From assembly GCA_023388335.1 (NCBI GenBank), contig JAEWGL010000201.1:1-64000 (forward strand): a stretch of DNA of 64,000 nucleotides, given 5' to 3'. Shown one piece after another: positions 1-7,599 of the stretch. The notes below the pieces were generated by a model. That model ran no database searches. It was given only the letters and a program-made list of their open reading frames with translations, and had not been told where the DNA came from. The DNA comes from Pseudomonadota bacterium (GTDB taxonomy: Bacteria; Pseudomonadota; Gammaproteobacteria; Pseudomonadales; Pseudomonadaceae). Positions within the stretch are counted from its first letter, which is position 1; the number at the start of each line of letters is the position of its first letter. A program made the translations under genes and the position numbers.

Positions 1-557
1 CCGTTACCCATCGCCGCAAAGCCACCCCCCATGCTGATCAGGCCGACCTTGATCAGCGTCAGGCCGATCATCAGCACCACGATGCCGGTGACCAGCGGGG
101 TGATCAGGCGCTTGATGAACGGCAAGATGCGCGACACACCCATCTCCACGAAGGAGCCCGCGATCACCACGCCGAATATCGCCGCCATCACCCCCTCCAC
201 CGGCGTGCCTTGCTTGACCATCAGCGCACCGCCAGCGATCAGCGGTCCGACGAAATTGAAGCTGGTGCCCTGGACGATCAGCAAGCCGGCCCCGAACGGA
301 CCGAAGCGGCGGCACTGCACGAAGGTGGCAATGCCGGAGATGACCAGCGACATCGAGACGATCAAGTTGGTATCGCGTGGCGAAACGCCCAAGGCCTGGC
401 AGATCAACAGGCCAGGGGTGACGATCGGCACGATGATCGCGAGCAAGTGCTGCAGCGCCGCCAGCATGCCGATCAGCGGCCGTGGCCTGTCCTCAAGGCC
501 CAGGACCAGTTCATTGGTGGCCGCGGCCGCGTTGGGCCCTTGTTCGATGGAACTCAT
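1..557 (-). CDS. NCS2 family xanthine/uracil permease, N-terminal part (cut by window edge)
   Basis: This is an inner-membrane nucleobase:cation symporter, probably for xanthine, uric acid or uracil. About 185 residues are visible, and the gene runs off the left edge. The start (Met-Ser-Ser-Ile-Glu-Gln-Gly) is followed by a short polar segment, an ELVLGLEDRP stretch and then hydrophobic helices. The segment containing QGTSFNFVGPLIAGG resembles the substrate-site region of NCS2 permeases. The exact substrate cannot be told from this part. It is a host gene read away from the yccA gene, with composition typical of the chromosome. Confidence 0.8.
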   Translation of the reverse strand, partial: MSSIEQGPNAAAATNELVLGLEDRPRPLIGMLAALQHLLAIIVPIVTPGLLICQALGVSPRDTNLIVSMSLVISGIATFVQCRRFGPFGAGLLIVQGTSFNFVGPLIAGGALMVKQGTPVEGVMAAIFGVVIAGSFVEMGVSRILPFIKRLITPLVTGIVVLMIGLTLIKVGLISMGGGFAAMGN

Positions 558-631
558 GGGATAGCTGCCCCGAAGAAAAAGGAGCGCATTCTACGGGCCG
601 CTGCCGCCCAGGGGTAGTACCGAGCGCCCAT

Positions 632-656
632 AAAAAAGCCCGCCGAAGCGGGCTCT
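632..656 (-). terminator. Rho-independent terminator of the yccA gene
   Basis: GCCCGC and GCGGGC form a 6-bp stem around a CGAA loop (638-653). On the minus strand a run of T residues follows. It lies just downstream of the yccA stop codon. Confidence 0.8.
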
Positions 657-672
657 GTCACGCGGCAATCGG

Positions 673-1344
673 TCAGTCGTCACGACCCATGATGCCGAAC
701 AGCTGCAGCAGGCTGATGAACAGGTTGTAGATCGACACATACAGGCTGATGGTCGCCATGATGTAGTTACGCTCGCCGCCGTGGATGATCGCACTGGTCT
801 GGAACAGGATGCAGACCGACGAGAACAGCACGAAGCCGGCGCTGATTGCCAGTTGCAGGCCGCTGATCTGGAAGAAGAAGCTGGCGACCACGGCACCCAG
901 CAGGACGAAGAAGCCCGCGGTGATGAAGCCGCTGAGGAAGCTCATGTCCTTGCGGGTAATCAGCACGTACGCCGACAGGCCACCAAACACCAGCGCGGTC
1001 ATCGCAAAGGCCGAGCTGACTACCTCAGCGCCACCAGCCATGCCCAGGTAGCGGTTGAGGATAGGGCCGAGGATGAAGCCCATGAAACCGGTCAGGGCGA
1101 AGGTCGACACCAGGCCCCAGGCCGAGTCACGCAGCTTGTTGGTGAGGAAGAACAATCCGTAGAAGCCGATCAGCACCACGAAGATATTCGGGTAGCCGAC
1201 CCGCATCTGCTGAGCGACGAAGGCCATCGCACCGCTGAAGGCGAGGGTGAGCGCCAGCAGACTGTACGTGTTGCGCAGGACGCGGCTAACCTCCTGCTGC
1301 TCGACCTGCTGGCCGTGGTTAAGGGCATAATCCTGTTCGCGCAT
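673..1344 (-). CDS. yccA: Bax inhibitor-1/YccA family inner-membrane protein
   Basis: This 223-residue protein of the BI-1/TMBIM family has seven hydrophobic segments. In E. coli YccA binds FtsH and modulates its proteolysis of membrane proteins. The family's signature region is clear: RKDMSFLSGFITAGF in the middle and an IIHGGERNYIMATISLYVS stretch near the C-terminus, and the protein ends GRDD. I chose the ATG at 1344 because an AGGAG Shine-Dalgarno sits just upstream; the longer open frame reads across the tRNA gene and is not real. Host gene. Confidence 0.9.
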   Translation of the reverse strand: MREQDYALNHGQQVEQQEVSRVLRNTYSLLALTLAFSGAMAFVAQQMRVGYPNIFVVLIGFYGLFFLTNKLRDSAWGLVSTFALTGFMGFILGPILNRYLGMAGGAEVVSSAFAMTALVFGGLSAYVLITRKDMSFLSGFITAGFFVLLGAVVASFFFQISGLQLAISAGFVLFSSVCILFQTSAIIHGGERNYIMATISLYVSIYNLFISLLQLFGIMGRDD

Positions 1345-1467
1345 GGCGACACTCCTGTGGGTTTTGTAACGTTCGGATGCAAAGAGCATATCAGAGCCCC
1401 CGCAACCGGCGACACAGAGAGTTTGACAGCTTGTTACATTACGGTATGATTGCCGCCGCAAAACGAA

Positions 1468-1555
1468 GGAAGCGTGGCCGAGTGGTTTAAGGCAACGGTC
1501 TTGAAAACCGTCGATGGGCAACTATCCTAGAGTTCGAATCTCTACGCTTCCGCCA
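1468..1555 (+). tRNA. tRNA-Ser (anticodon TGA)
   Basis: The acceptor stem GGAAGCG pairs with CGCTTCC, there is a long class II variable arm, and the T-loop reads TTCGAAT. The anticodon stem 1495-1499/1507-1511 closes a CTTGAAA loop with anticodon TGA at 1502-1504. The 3' CCA (1553-1555) is encoded. Its 3' end borders foreign DNA, so it is a plausible integration site, but no second copy of the 3' end was found in the window. Confidence 0.95.
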
Positions 1556-1570
1556 CTAATTCATATTAAG

Positions 1571-1594
1571 ACCCTGATTTTTCAGGGTTTTTTT
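1571..1594 (+). terminator. Terminator downstream of tRNA-Ser
   Basis: ACCCTGA and TCAGGGT form a 7-bp stem with a TTTT loop, followed by a run of T. It sits 15 bases after the CCA end. Confidence 0.8.
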
Positions 1595-1742
1595 ACGCCT
1601 ACAGCTTTTCAGCCCATCCTCCAGCCCATCCTTTAGCGTCTGGCTTTCGGTGGATTTCAGCAGAGTTTCCGCTGAGCGGTTGGCTTCACCGAAGCGGCTC
1701 ATAGCCACCGAGTTCGGCTGGGGTAGGACGATTGTTTAAGCA
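1595..1742 (-). other. Coding-like fossil abutting the tRNA (unrecognised)
   Basis: On the minus strand one frame reads SVAMSRFGEANRSAETLLKS, continues with two similar motifs (LKDGLEDGLK) and runs over the tRNA terminator to a stop near 1558. No start region is intact. It looks like the C-terminal tail of a mobile-element gene that ended at the tRNA junction, but the family is not recognisable. Confidence 0.25.
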
Positions 1743-1831
1743 ATCCTCTCGGTCACCCACGGTGACCCGGTCATTCTTTACCGCGTTGTTCAGAATCACC
1801 TAGAGGAGTGCGCCAGTTCAAGTAGGCGCTT

Positions 1832-2381
1832 AGCTCCCGTCAGATCTCCGAGTGGCAGAAGATGACACGCCCCGAGACCCTGACCGCCATCCAGCGCGCC
1901 TCCCGGTTCTGATACCTGCAGCAGCACGCCTTCGGTGGCAAGGTCACCGGGCAAGCGTTCGGTAACGCGACCACTGAGTCGGCCATCAACCTGTTGAGCA
2001 TCGAAGAAAACCTAACCGCCGCGCGGCAGCGCCTCGCTGGCACCTATGTAGAGCTTGTCATGGCTCGTCTGCGGCGAGCGCTACGATCGAGCGCACACCT
2101 TCTTCTACATGGATCCGCCGTAATGGCAGAATGCTATCTATGGCGTCGACTTCCCCTTTGAGAAGTGCGAGCGCATGGCCGATTTCATGCGCAGGTGCAA
2201 GGGCAAGGTGATGGTCAGCGTCAACGACCACCTAGACATCCGGCGCGCCTTCGATGGCTTCCACTTCGAGTGCCTGGATATTCGTTACAGCAACACGAAC
2301 CAGCGCCAGACTAAATCTGAGGTGGCCGGCGAGTTGGTGATCATGAAATGGCAGCAGTCACCGCTGGGCGGACTGTTCTGA
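1832..2381 (+). pseudogene. Degraded phage-type DNA adenine methylase (Dam-like)
   Basis: The C-terminal half of a D12-class N6-adenine methyltransferase survives in pieces. One frame reads RPETLTAIQRASRF, is stopped by TGA at 1910-1912, then continues QQHAFGGKVTGQAFGN. After a frameshift between about 2060 and 2095 a second frame gives HTFFYMDPP, where the catalytic DPPY tyrosine codon has become TAA (2121-2123). It then runs through YGVDFPFEKCERMADFMRR to a normal end (SPLGGLF) at 2381. At least two nonsense changes and one frameshift make it inactive. It marks an old prophage or island next to the tRNA. Confidence 0.75.
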
Positions 2382-2442
2382 GGCCTGTGGACTGCCTGGA
2401 GTAGTCGGATCGGTTACAGCTCCACGTCGCCGGCCAGCTCGG

Positions 2443-2575
2443 CTAGCCGCTACTGGCGACGTTGTCGACCGGGATTTCCACGCGCTCGATGTCGGAGCGG
2501 AGCAGAAGATCCCCCATGTCCAGACCGAGGCAGGCACCCTGCGCGTTGGCCTGGGCAATCAAGCAGTTACGGGAA
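2443..2575 (-). other. Short coding-like remnant, unrecognised
   Basis: A minus-strand frame reads RNCLIAQANAQGACLGLD, then MGDLLLRSDIERVEIPVDN, and ends at TAG (2443-2445). The composition looks like a real protein, but there is no start codon or family match. It is probably another fragment of the decayed prophage. Confidence 0.25.
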
Positions 2576-2693
2576 TATCGGCTGCTTCGATTGATGCGAG
2601 GCGCAGGCGAAGGCGTCCCTCGATCTTCGTTGGTAGCATCAAGCCGGGTGCGAGTTTTCCACTTGGGAATCGGTAGGGCTGGGACATACCTAG

Positions 2694-2921
2694 TTACTCG
2701 AGCAGGTGGTAGTCACGGCGGCTGCGCGCGTCTTTTGTCGACCCACGGCATTTCATGCCCTTGAGTGGTGGATGGACAGGAAAGAAAACCAGGCCCTCAG
2801 CCTCTATCGCAAATGCCAGTGCTTGCATGCTCACTTTGTTGAGCTGTGCATCGCACTCAAGTCGCTGAATGGCCTGTGGAGTAACCTTGGATGCTGAACT
2901 GAGGTCGTAGATGCCCCCCAA
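2694..2921 (-). pseudogene. Truncated XRE-type helix-turn-helix regulator remnant
   Basis: The segment SSASKVTPQAIQRLECDAQL followed by a second helix (MQALAFAIEAEGLVFF) resembles the recognition half of Cro/C1-type HTH proteins. The usual N-terminal helix is missing, because an in-frame stop lies just before the TTG that opens the frame. It probably does not make a working repressor. The assignment rests only on the short HTH-like stretch. Confidence 0.35.
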
Positions 2922-2958
2922 AGCTTAATCTTGATAATTCAAACTGAAGGGAGTCACG

Positions 2959-3163
2959 ATGGCTACATCAGAACTTAAGAGGCTGGCTGACGAAATACTC
3001 AAGGCCAGGAAAAAACGGCCGGACAAAACTATCGAAAGACGTGATCCGCTTTAAGGCTAGGGAAGCATTGGAATCAGGGGCGATCACACGGGAACAGTAC
3101 GACCACATCATAAAATGCTTGAGGATGTCTGCTCAGCTCCTCCTCCAGGCTCTGCAAGCGTGA
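2959..3163 (+). pseudogene. Small unrecognised gene, probably frameshifted
   Basis: An ATG at 2959 follows a GGGAG ribosome site and codes MATSELKRLADEILKARKKR up to a stop at 3052-3054. An overlapping frame then continues KLSKDVIRFKAREALESGAI to a stop at 3161-3163. Both halves are charged and helical and seem to be one gene of about 65-70 codons split by a frameshift. No function can be given. Confidence 0.35.
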
Positions 3164-3196
3164 ACAAAAACAATCAAGATTAGTGAGAGAAGATTT

Positions 3197-3394
3197 ATGG
3201 CCAGGGGCATCATAGGGACTATCACGGGGGCTTCCGGCCATCTGTCGCGATCGAACCCATTAATAAATCGCAACAATTTGCGTGACGCGATTACCACCAG
3301 GCCAGAGGCGTTTTTTAAGGAGGCAGATCATAATGATGCCCTCTTGAAGCCGCCGGCTCAACCGTTACCATCACGCCCAAGGTCGGCATCCTAG
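3197..3394 (+). CDS. Short open frame, doubtful small protein
   Basis: An ATG with a purine-rich stretch (GAGAGAAG) upstream opens a 65-residue frame starting MARGIIGTITGASGHLSRSN. There is no recognisable domain. It lies just before the ter operon and could simply be leader DNA. Confidence 0.25.
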   Translation: MARGIIGTITGASGHLSRSNPLINRNNLRDAITTRPEAFFKEADHNDALLKPPAQPLPSRPRSAS

Positions 3395-3430
3395 ATCCAA
3401 ATTCAATTGTACTAAATCAAGGTGGTTTTA

Positions 3431-4432
3431 ATGATCTGGTTTCTACAGGGTCAGGCTTCTCAGCGCGACATCATTCTGGGCGCCTTAGAGGCACTCCCGG
3501 CCGGCGTGCGCGTATTCGCATCCCATGGTGGTGACCGGCCGGAAATCACCGGTTTGGCTCACGGCAGCTTCAAGGAGCCTGAAGACCGCGAAGAGCGAAT
3601 TGACTGGGTGCTCCGCACTGCAGTCGAGAACTCGATTAGGGTGGTCTTAGCTGGTCGCCTTGGGGGCGCGTATGAGAGCCGTCGTGCGGATTTTGAGCGC
3701 GAAGGCATCACGCTTGTTACCGGCGGAATGAGCAAGCGCACTTTTGAGCTGGTTGACGACAAGGCCAATTTTACGGCCGAGGCAGAACGCGCCGGGTTGG
3801 CTTGCATCCCCGCTATCACGGTTGAAAACCCACAGCAGCTGCGCGCTGCTTACGAAACCTTGAGTCCGACTTCAGAGGTTTGCATCAAGCCGGTTGTTGG
3901 CATCTATGGACAGGGATTCTGGCGGTTCAAGGCCGGTGTTGACCCATTCCGCTGCTTTGCGAACCCAGATGCTCGAGAAGTCGACTTCGAGACTTATCAT
4001 CGGATCTACTCGGCCGGGCCAGCTCGTGAGCCGATGCTGGTGATGCCTTACCTCCCAGGGCCAGAGTGCTCCGTAGACATGGTTTGTGAGGGCGGCAAGG
4101 TAGTGGCGTATGTCGGTCGCCGGAAAGCCGGAGCGCACCAAACTTTCGAGCGAGACACGCCGGCAACCGATCTGGCTGTCGCCGCGGCTCAGCATTTCGG
4201 TTGTGACGGCATCATCAACGTCCAGACCCGCGATGGCGCCGATGGGATGCCAAGGCTTCTTGAGATCAACCCACGATATTCAGGTGGTGTTGGCTACACC
4301 CGTGAAGCTGGTGTCAACCTGGCGGGTATCTTCGCTGCGCGCCGGCTTGGCCTCCCAGAGCCAGAGATTTCTTGGAAGGAGGGGGTGCGAATTCGGGCGA
4401 TCACTATTGCCGTTACGACCCCGGCTGGGTGA
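3431..4432 (+). CDS. Ter-operon ATP-grasp ligase
   Basis: This 333-residue ATP-grasp protein matches the type found in ter-associated biosynthetic operons (ATPgrasp_Ter family), which are predicted to join a carboxylate to an amine or other nucleophile using ATP. The N-terminal pre-ATP-grasp half (about 1-110) is followed by the ATP-binding region (VCIKPVVGIYGQGFWRF) and the C-terminal metal/ATP motif LLEINPRYSGGVGYTREAG, where Glu and Asn bind Mg-ATP. I chose the ATG at 3431 over a GTG at 3422 because AAGGTGG then sits at Shine-Dalgarno distance. It is the first gene of a rightward cluster that ends after terE. The substrate is unknown. Confidence 0.85.
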   Translation: MIWFLQGQASQRDIILGALEALPAGVRVFASHGGDRPEITGLAHGSFKEPEDREERIDWVLRTAVENSIRVVLAGRLGGAYESRRADFEREGITLVTGGMSKRTFELVDDKANFTAEAERAGLACIPAITVENPQQLRAAYETLSPTSEVCIKPVVGIYGQGFWRFKAGVDPFRCFANPDAREVDFETYHRIYSAGPAREPMLVMPYLPGPECSVDMVCEGGKVVAYVGRRKAGAHQTFERDTPATDLAVAAAQHFGCDGIINVQTRDGADGMPRLLEINPRYSGGVGYTREAGVNLAGIFAARRLGLPEPEISWKEGVRIRAITIAVTTPAG

Positions 4433-4447
4433 TAGAATGGCCATCAT

Positions 4448-4468
4448 TCTGGTACCACGTGTACCAGA
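4448..4468. promoter_or_regulatory. Inverted repeat before the TerD-protease gene, candidate operator or RNA hairpin
   Basis: TCTGGTAC and GTACCAGA are perfect 8-bp arms around a CACGT spacer. The repeat lies in the 74-base gap between the ATP-grasp stop and the TerD-protease start, about 38 bases before the ATG, with no T run after it. A regulator site or attenuator fits better than a terminator. Confidence 0.45.
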
Positions 4469-4506
4469 TTATAGATTAAAGTTTCTGTCTACTCAGGGAG
4501 CGAGAC

Positions 4507-5646
4507 ATGCTGACGCCAGGCGCCAATGTTGCACTTTCTTCACAAAAAGCATCGTGGACGCTGGAGTCTTCGCAGCAGAATGCTTTTGGCTCAACCGCAG
4601 CTGTCGCGCTGATCCCTGTTGATGACAAACGATCCCCAAAGGGGGCTGCCGCGCTCTTTCACATTGAGCAGCCCGCCTGGATGCAATGGAGTGGTAGTCG
4701 GGAGCAGGTCGGCTGCTCGCTTCAGCTCGGGAGCCTGCCTGCCGGCAGTGATCGCGTTCTGCTGATCGTCTACAGATATTCCAACCTCGGGCCGGTTAGC
4801 TCTCTTGGCAACCTCAAGCTCAAGGTTGATCAAACGATTTCCTACGACCTGGATACCAGCGCGTTTGGCGAGAGCGCGTTGGTATTGGGCGAGTTCTATT
4901 CCCGCGGTGGACAATGGAAGTTCCGGGCCATGGCAGAAGGCTCAGCCTATGGCCTGGCGGCGTTTGGCCGCAGGCTCGGAGTGGAGATAGACGAAGCCAA
5001 CCCTGACCATCCAGAGGTTGGAAGTCGCGACTCTCGGCCTAATGGCGGTGCAACGGCCGCCACTGGCACTGGCTTTGCTGTGTCCAGCAACGGGCTGTTG
5101 ACCTGCGCCCATGTCATCGAGGGGATGTCGTCAATTGAGATCAGTTCCTTCAATGGTCGGTACCGAGCTGAGCCAGTGATGGTCGACACTTCAAACGACA
5201 TTGCATTGCTCCGAGTAGATGGTGCGCCATTGACGCCTGTCCAGTTCGCCGCAACCGGCGGCTGCTCCCTGGGCGACGCAGTGACAGCGATTGGCTTCCC
5301 AATGTCGGGATTTGCGGGCGGTGGTGCGCATGTCACTCAGGGCGGCGTCTCCGCCCTGTTCGGACTACGTAACGACTCGAGCCTCTTGCAGTTCACAGCG
5401 GCAATTCAGCCAGGGTCGAGTGGTAGTCCACTGTTCGACTCGCAGGGGAGTGTGGTCGGCATGGTTACTTCAACCGTGCCAGATGCGCAGAACATGAACT
5501 TTGCGGTCAAGTCCCATTTGCTCGGCGCCTTCTTAGAAGCATGCCATATCCACATAACAGTCAATGACTCTCATGCAGCGCAGACACCTGCCGATATAGC
5601 GAGGGGTGTTCAACCGTCGCTTTGGAAAGTCGAAGCGCGAAATTAA
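4507..5646 (+). CDS. TerD-like domain fused to a trypsin-like serine protease
   Basis: This 379-residue protein has two parts. Residues 1-160 have the TerD fold pattern: an N-terminal beta region, ALVLGEFYSRGGQWKFRAMA, and a C-terminal GLAAFGRRLGVEI that aligns with the end of TerD. The acidic GDGDDE calcium loop of classical TerD is absent. Residues 180-360 form a DegP/trypsin-type protease with His202 (TCAHVIEG), Asp231 (SNDIALLRV) and Ser305 (QPGSSGSPLFD), so the triad looks intact. There is no signal peptide and no PDZ domain, so it probably acts in the cytoplasm. It is preceded by an inverted repeat and sits between the ATP-grasp and PRTase genes. A stress-triggered processing protease steered by the TerD part is an inference. 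Confidence 0.85.
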   Translation: MLTPGANVALSSQKASWTLESSQQNAFGSTAAVALIPVDDKRSPKGAAALFHIEQPAWMQWSGSREQVGCSLQLGSLPAGSDRVLLIVYRYSNLGPVSSLGNLKLKVDQTISYDLDTSAFGESALVLGEFYSRGGQWKFRAMAEGSAYGLAAFGRRLGVEIDEANPDHPEVGSRDSRPNGGATAATGTGFAVSSNGLLTCAHVIEGMSSIEISSFNGRYRAEPVMVDTSNDIALLRVDGAPLTPVQFAATGGCSLGDAVTAIGFPMSGFAGGGAHVTQGGVSALFGLRNDSSLLQFTAAIQPGSSGSPLFDSQGSVVGMVTSTVPDAQNMNFAVKSHLLGAFLEACHIHITVNDSHAAQTPADIARGVQPSLWKVEARN

Positions 5647-5714
5647 ATGCTGCAGGCCATTGAAATTAAAAGTGCGCACGTTAGGTTCACTACTATCGTC
5701 CACGGAACTCCAAC

Positions 5715-6851
5715 ATGGGGCATAGTTTAGTGAATCGAGCGTCTACAAAGTTGAGCGCCACGCTGAAGCGCGGCGTTCTCGAAGTTGATGTGCATCAGGC
5801 TTCCATTTCGCCTGAGTCGCTTTTTGGCTTTGCCGAGCGCCGCAATCCGAAACGAGCATTTTTGTTTGTTTCTCGGGTGCTGGGTAAGCACATTCCCGTC
5901 AAGCCATCGGTGATGCAGCAATCCTATAAGGCCTTGGCTGCACAAATCCCATCCGACCTGCCAGGCCCTGTACTGATCATCGGTATGGCAGAGACAGCCG
6001 TCGGCCTGGGGGCTGGCGTTCATCGCGCCCTCAGCGAGTCACGGGCTGACACCATGTACATCGTCAGCACCCGCCACCCGGTGGGCGATCTGATCTTTGC
6101 TCGTTTTGAAGAAGAGCACAGCCATGCCAGTGCACACTTGATTCATGAGCCGTCCGAACCTCAACTCTCGGAAATGATGCGCAGCGCCAAGTCGCTGGTG
6201 CTCGTTGATGATGAGGCCTCGACCGGTCGCACGTTCATCAATCTACACCGCGCCCTAGTGGACGCTGGACTCAACCAGATCGAGCGCGTTGTCACCTGCG
6301 TGCTGACTGATTGGTCTGCAGGCGCTGTATCGAGCAGCATCGGCGAAGCGGCCGCACAGGTATCCCTGCTGAGTGGCGCTTACAGCTTCACTGAAGATCC
6401 TGAAGCTCCGCTTCCTGAAATGCCAGACACCGGCACCGTGGCCGCTGGAGATTGGGCTGTGAACCCCGAAAACGATTGGGGCCGACTGGGTACCCGTGGG
6501 GTAGCAGACACCCTGGGGCTCAACATCGCTGTCCAGCCGGGTGAGCGGGTCATCGTCCTCGGTACCGGTGAGTTCGTTTGGAAGCCCTTCCTGCTGGCTG
6601 AACGCCTTGAGCGCGCTGGCGCCGATGTGCATTTCAGCTCGACTACCCGTTCGCCAATTGCACTTGGTCATTCGATTGGGCACGCGCTGAATTTCTCGGA
6701 CAACTACGGTCTGGGCATCGTCAACTTCCTCTACAACGTGGCACCCGGGCAATTCGATCGAGTGCTGATCTGCAGCGAGACGGACGCACAGGCTGTGCCG
6801 GCTGCGTTGATTGAAGCTTTGAACGCGGAGGTGATCGTCGATGGCAAATAA
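5715..6851 (+). CDS. Ter-operon phosphoribosyltransferase with TRSP domain
   Basis: The 378-residue protein has an N-terminal PRTase domain (PRTase_2 type). The GMAETAVGLGAG loop is near residue 90, and the PRPP-binding signature LVLVDDEASTGRTF is at 161-174. The C-terminal half (about 260-378) has the features of the TRSP domain that follows this PRTase in ter operons, including VIVLGTGEFVWKPFLLAERL. It should move a phosphoribosyl group to or from an unknown base in the proposed nucleoside-like pathway. It overlaps the next gene by 11 bases, which implies translational coupling. The ribosome site before the ATG at 5715 is weak. Confidence 0.85.
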   Translation: MGHSLVNRASTKLSATLKRGVLEVDVHQASISPESLFGFAERRNPKRAFLFVSRVLGKHIPVKPSVMQQSYKALAAQIPSDLPGPVLIIGMAETAVGLGAGVHRALSESRADTMYIVSTRHPVGDLIFARFEEEHSHASAHLIHEPSEPQLSEMMRSAKSLVLVDDEASTGRTFINLHRALVDAGLNQIERVVTCVLTDWSAGAVSSSIGEAAAQVSLLSGAYSFTEDPEAPLPEMPDTGTVAAGDWAVNPENDWGRLGTRGVADTLGLNIAVQPGERVIVLGTGEFVWKPFLLAERLERAGADVHFSSTTRSPIALGHSIGHALNFSDNYGLGIVNFLYNVAPGQFDRVLICSETDAQAVPAALIEALNAEVIVDGK

Positions 6852-7599
6852 GCGCCCGCTTGCCCTGGTCGACCTGGACGACACGCTCTTCCAAACCGCT
6901 CGAAAAATGCCTGAGGGCACTTCGCGCTATCCGGCGTCCTTTGACGTTAACGGTGAAGTGAGCGGTTACCAGACCGAGATGCAGAAGCAGTTCCTTGGGT
7001 GGCTCCTGGCAACGACTGATGTGGTACCCGTTACTGCGCGCAGTGCCGAGGCCTTCAATCGTGTTCGTCTGGATTTCACTGGCCCTGCTATTTGCTCCCA
7101 TGGTGGCCTGATTCTTAATCCCGATCGCTCCGTCAATATGGACTGGCATGGCGTGATGAATGGAATTCTCTCGGCGTTCCAGGACCGCTTGCCCGTGCTG
7201 TGTGAGACGGCGTTGCGTATTGGGGACGAGCAAGGTGTATCGCTTCGTGGCTGGGTTGTGGAAGAGGCCGATCAGCGTCACTACGTTGTGGTCAAGCACA
7301 ACAACGGTTCTGACGCTGATCTGATTCTGGTGCGCAACAAGCTGAGTGAAGCTGGCCTGATCGAAGGCATGCACACTCACTCCAACGGCAACAACCTTGC
7401 CCTGCTACCTGCAGGTCTGTCCAAGCGCGTCGCTGTTGAGCACTTCCTCAAGCAGGATCGTGGATTACACGGGGAGCGCCCTGTGCTCGGCTTCGGCGAC
7501 AGCATCACCGATCTCGGCTACATGAACCTCTGCGATTTCTGGTCGACTCCGGCGCGGAGCCAGCTTGCCGCATTGGTGGAGGGCACCATCCATGCTTAA
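6841..7599 (+). CDS. HAD-superfamily phosphatase of the ter biosynthetic module
   Basis: This 252-residue HAD hydrolase has motif I VDLDDTLF with nucleophile Asp11 and acid Asp13, motif II PVTARS, a lysine in LSKRVAVE, and motif IV GFGDSITD. The arrangement is that of Cof/sucrose-phosphatase-like HADs with a cap inserted between motifs II and III. It probably removes phosphate from a sugar-phosphate or nucleotide-like intermediate. The start overlaps the PRTase end by 11 bases, and its end overlaps the StiP gene by 8 bases, placing it firmly in the operon. Confidence 0.85.
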   Translation: MANKRPLALVDLDDTLFQTARKMPEGTSRYPASFDVNGEVSGYQTEMQKQFLGWLLATTDVVPVTARSAEAFNRVRLDFTGPAICSHGGLILNPDRSVNMDWHGVMNGILSAFQDRLPVLCETALRIGDEQGVSLRGWVVEEADQRHYVVVKHNNGSDADLILVRNKLSEAGLIEGMHTHSNGNNLALLPAGLSKRVAVEHFLKQDRGLHGERPVLGFGDSITDLGYMNLCDFWSTPARSQLAALVEGTIHA

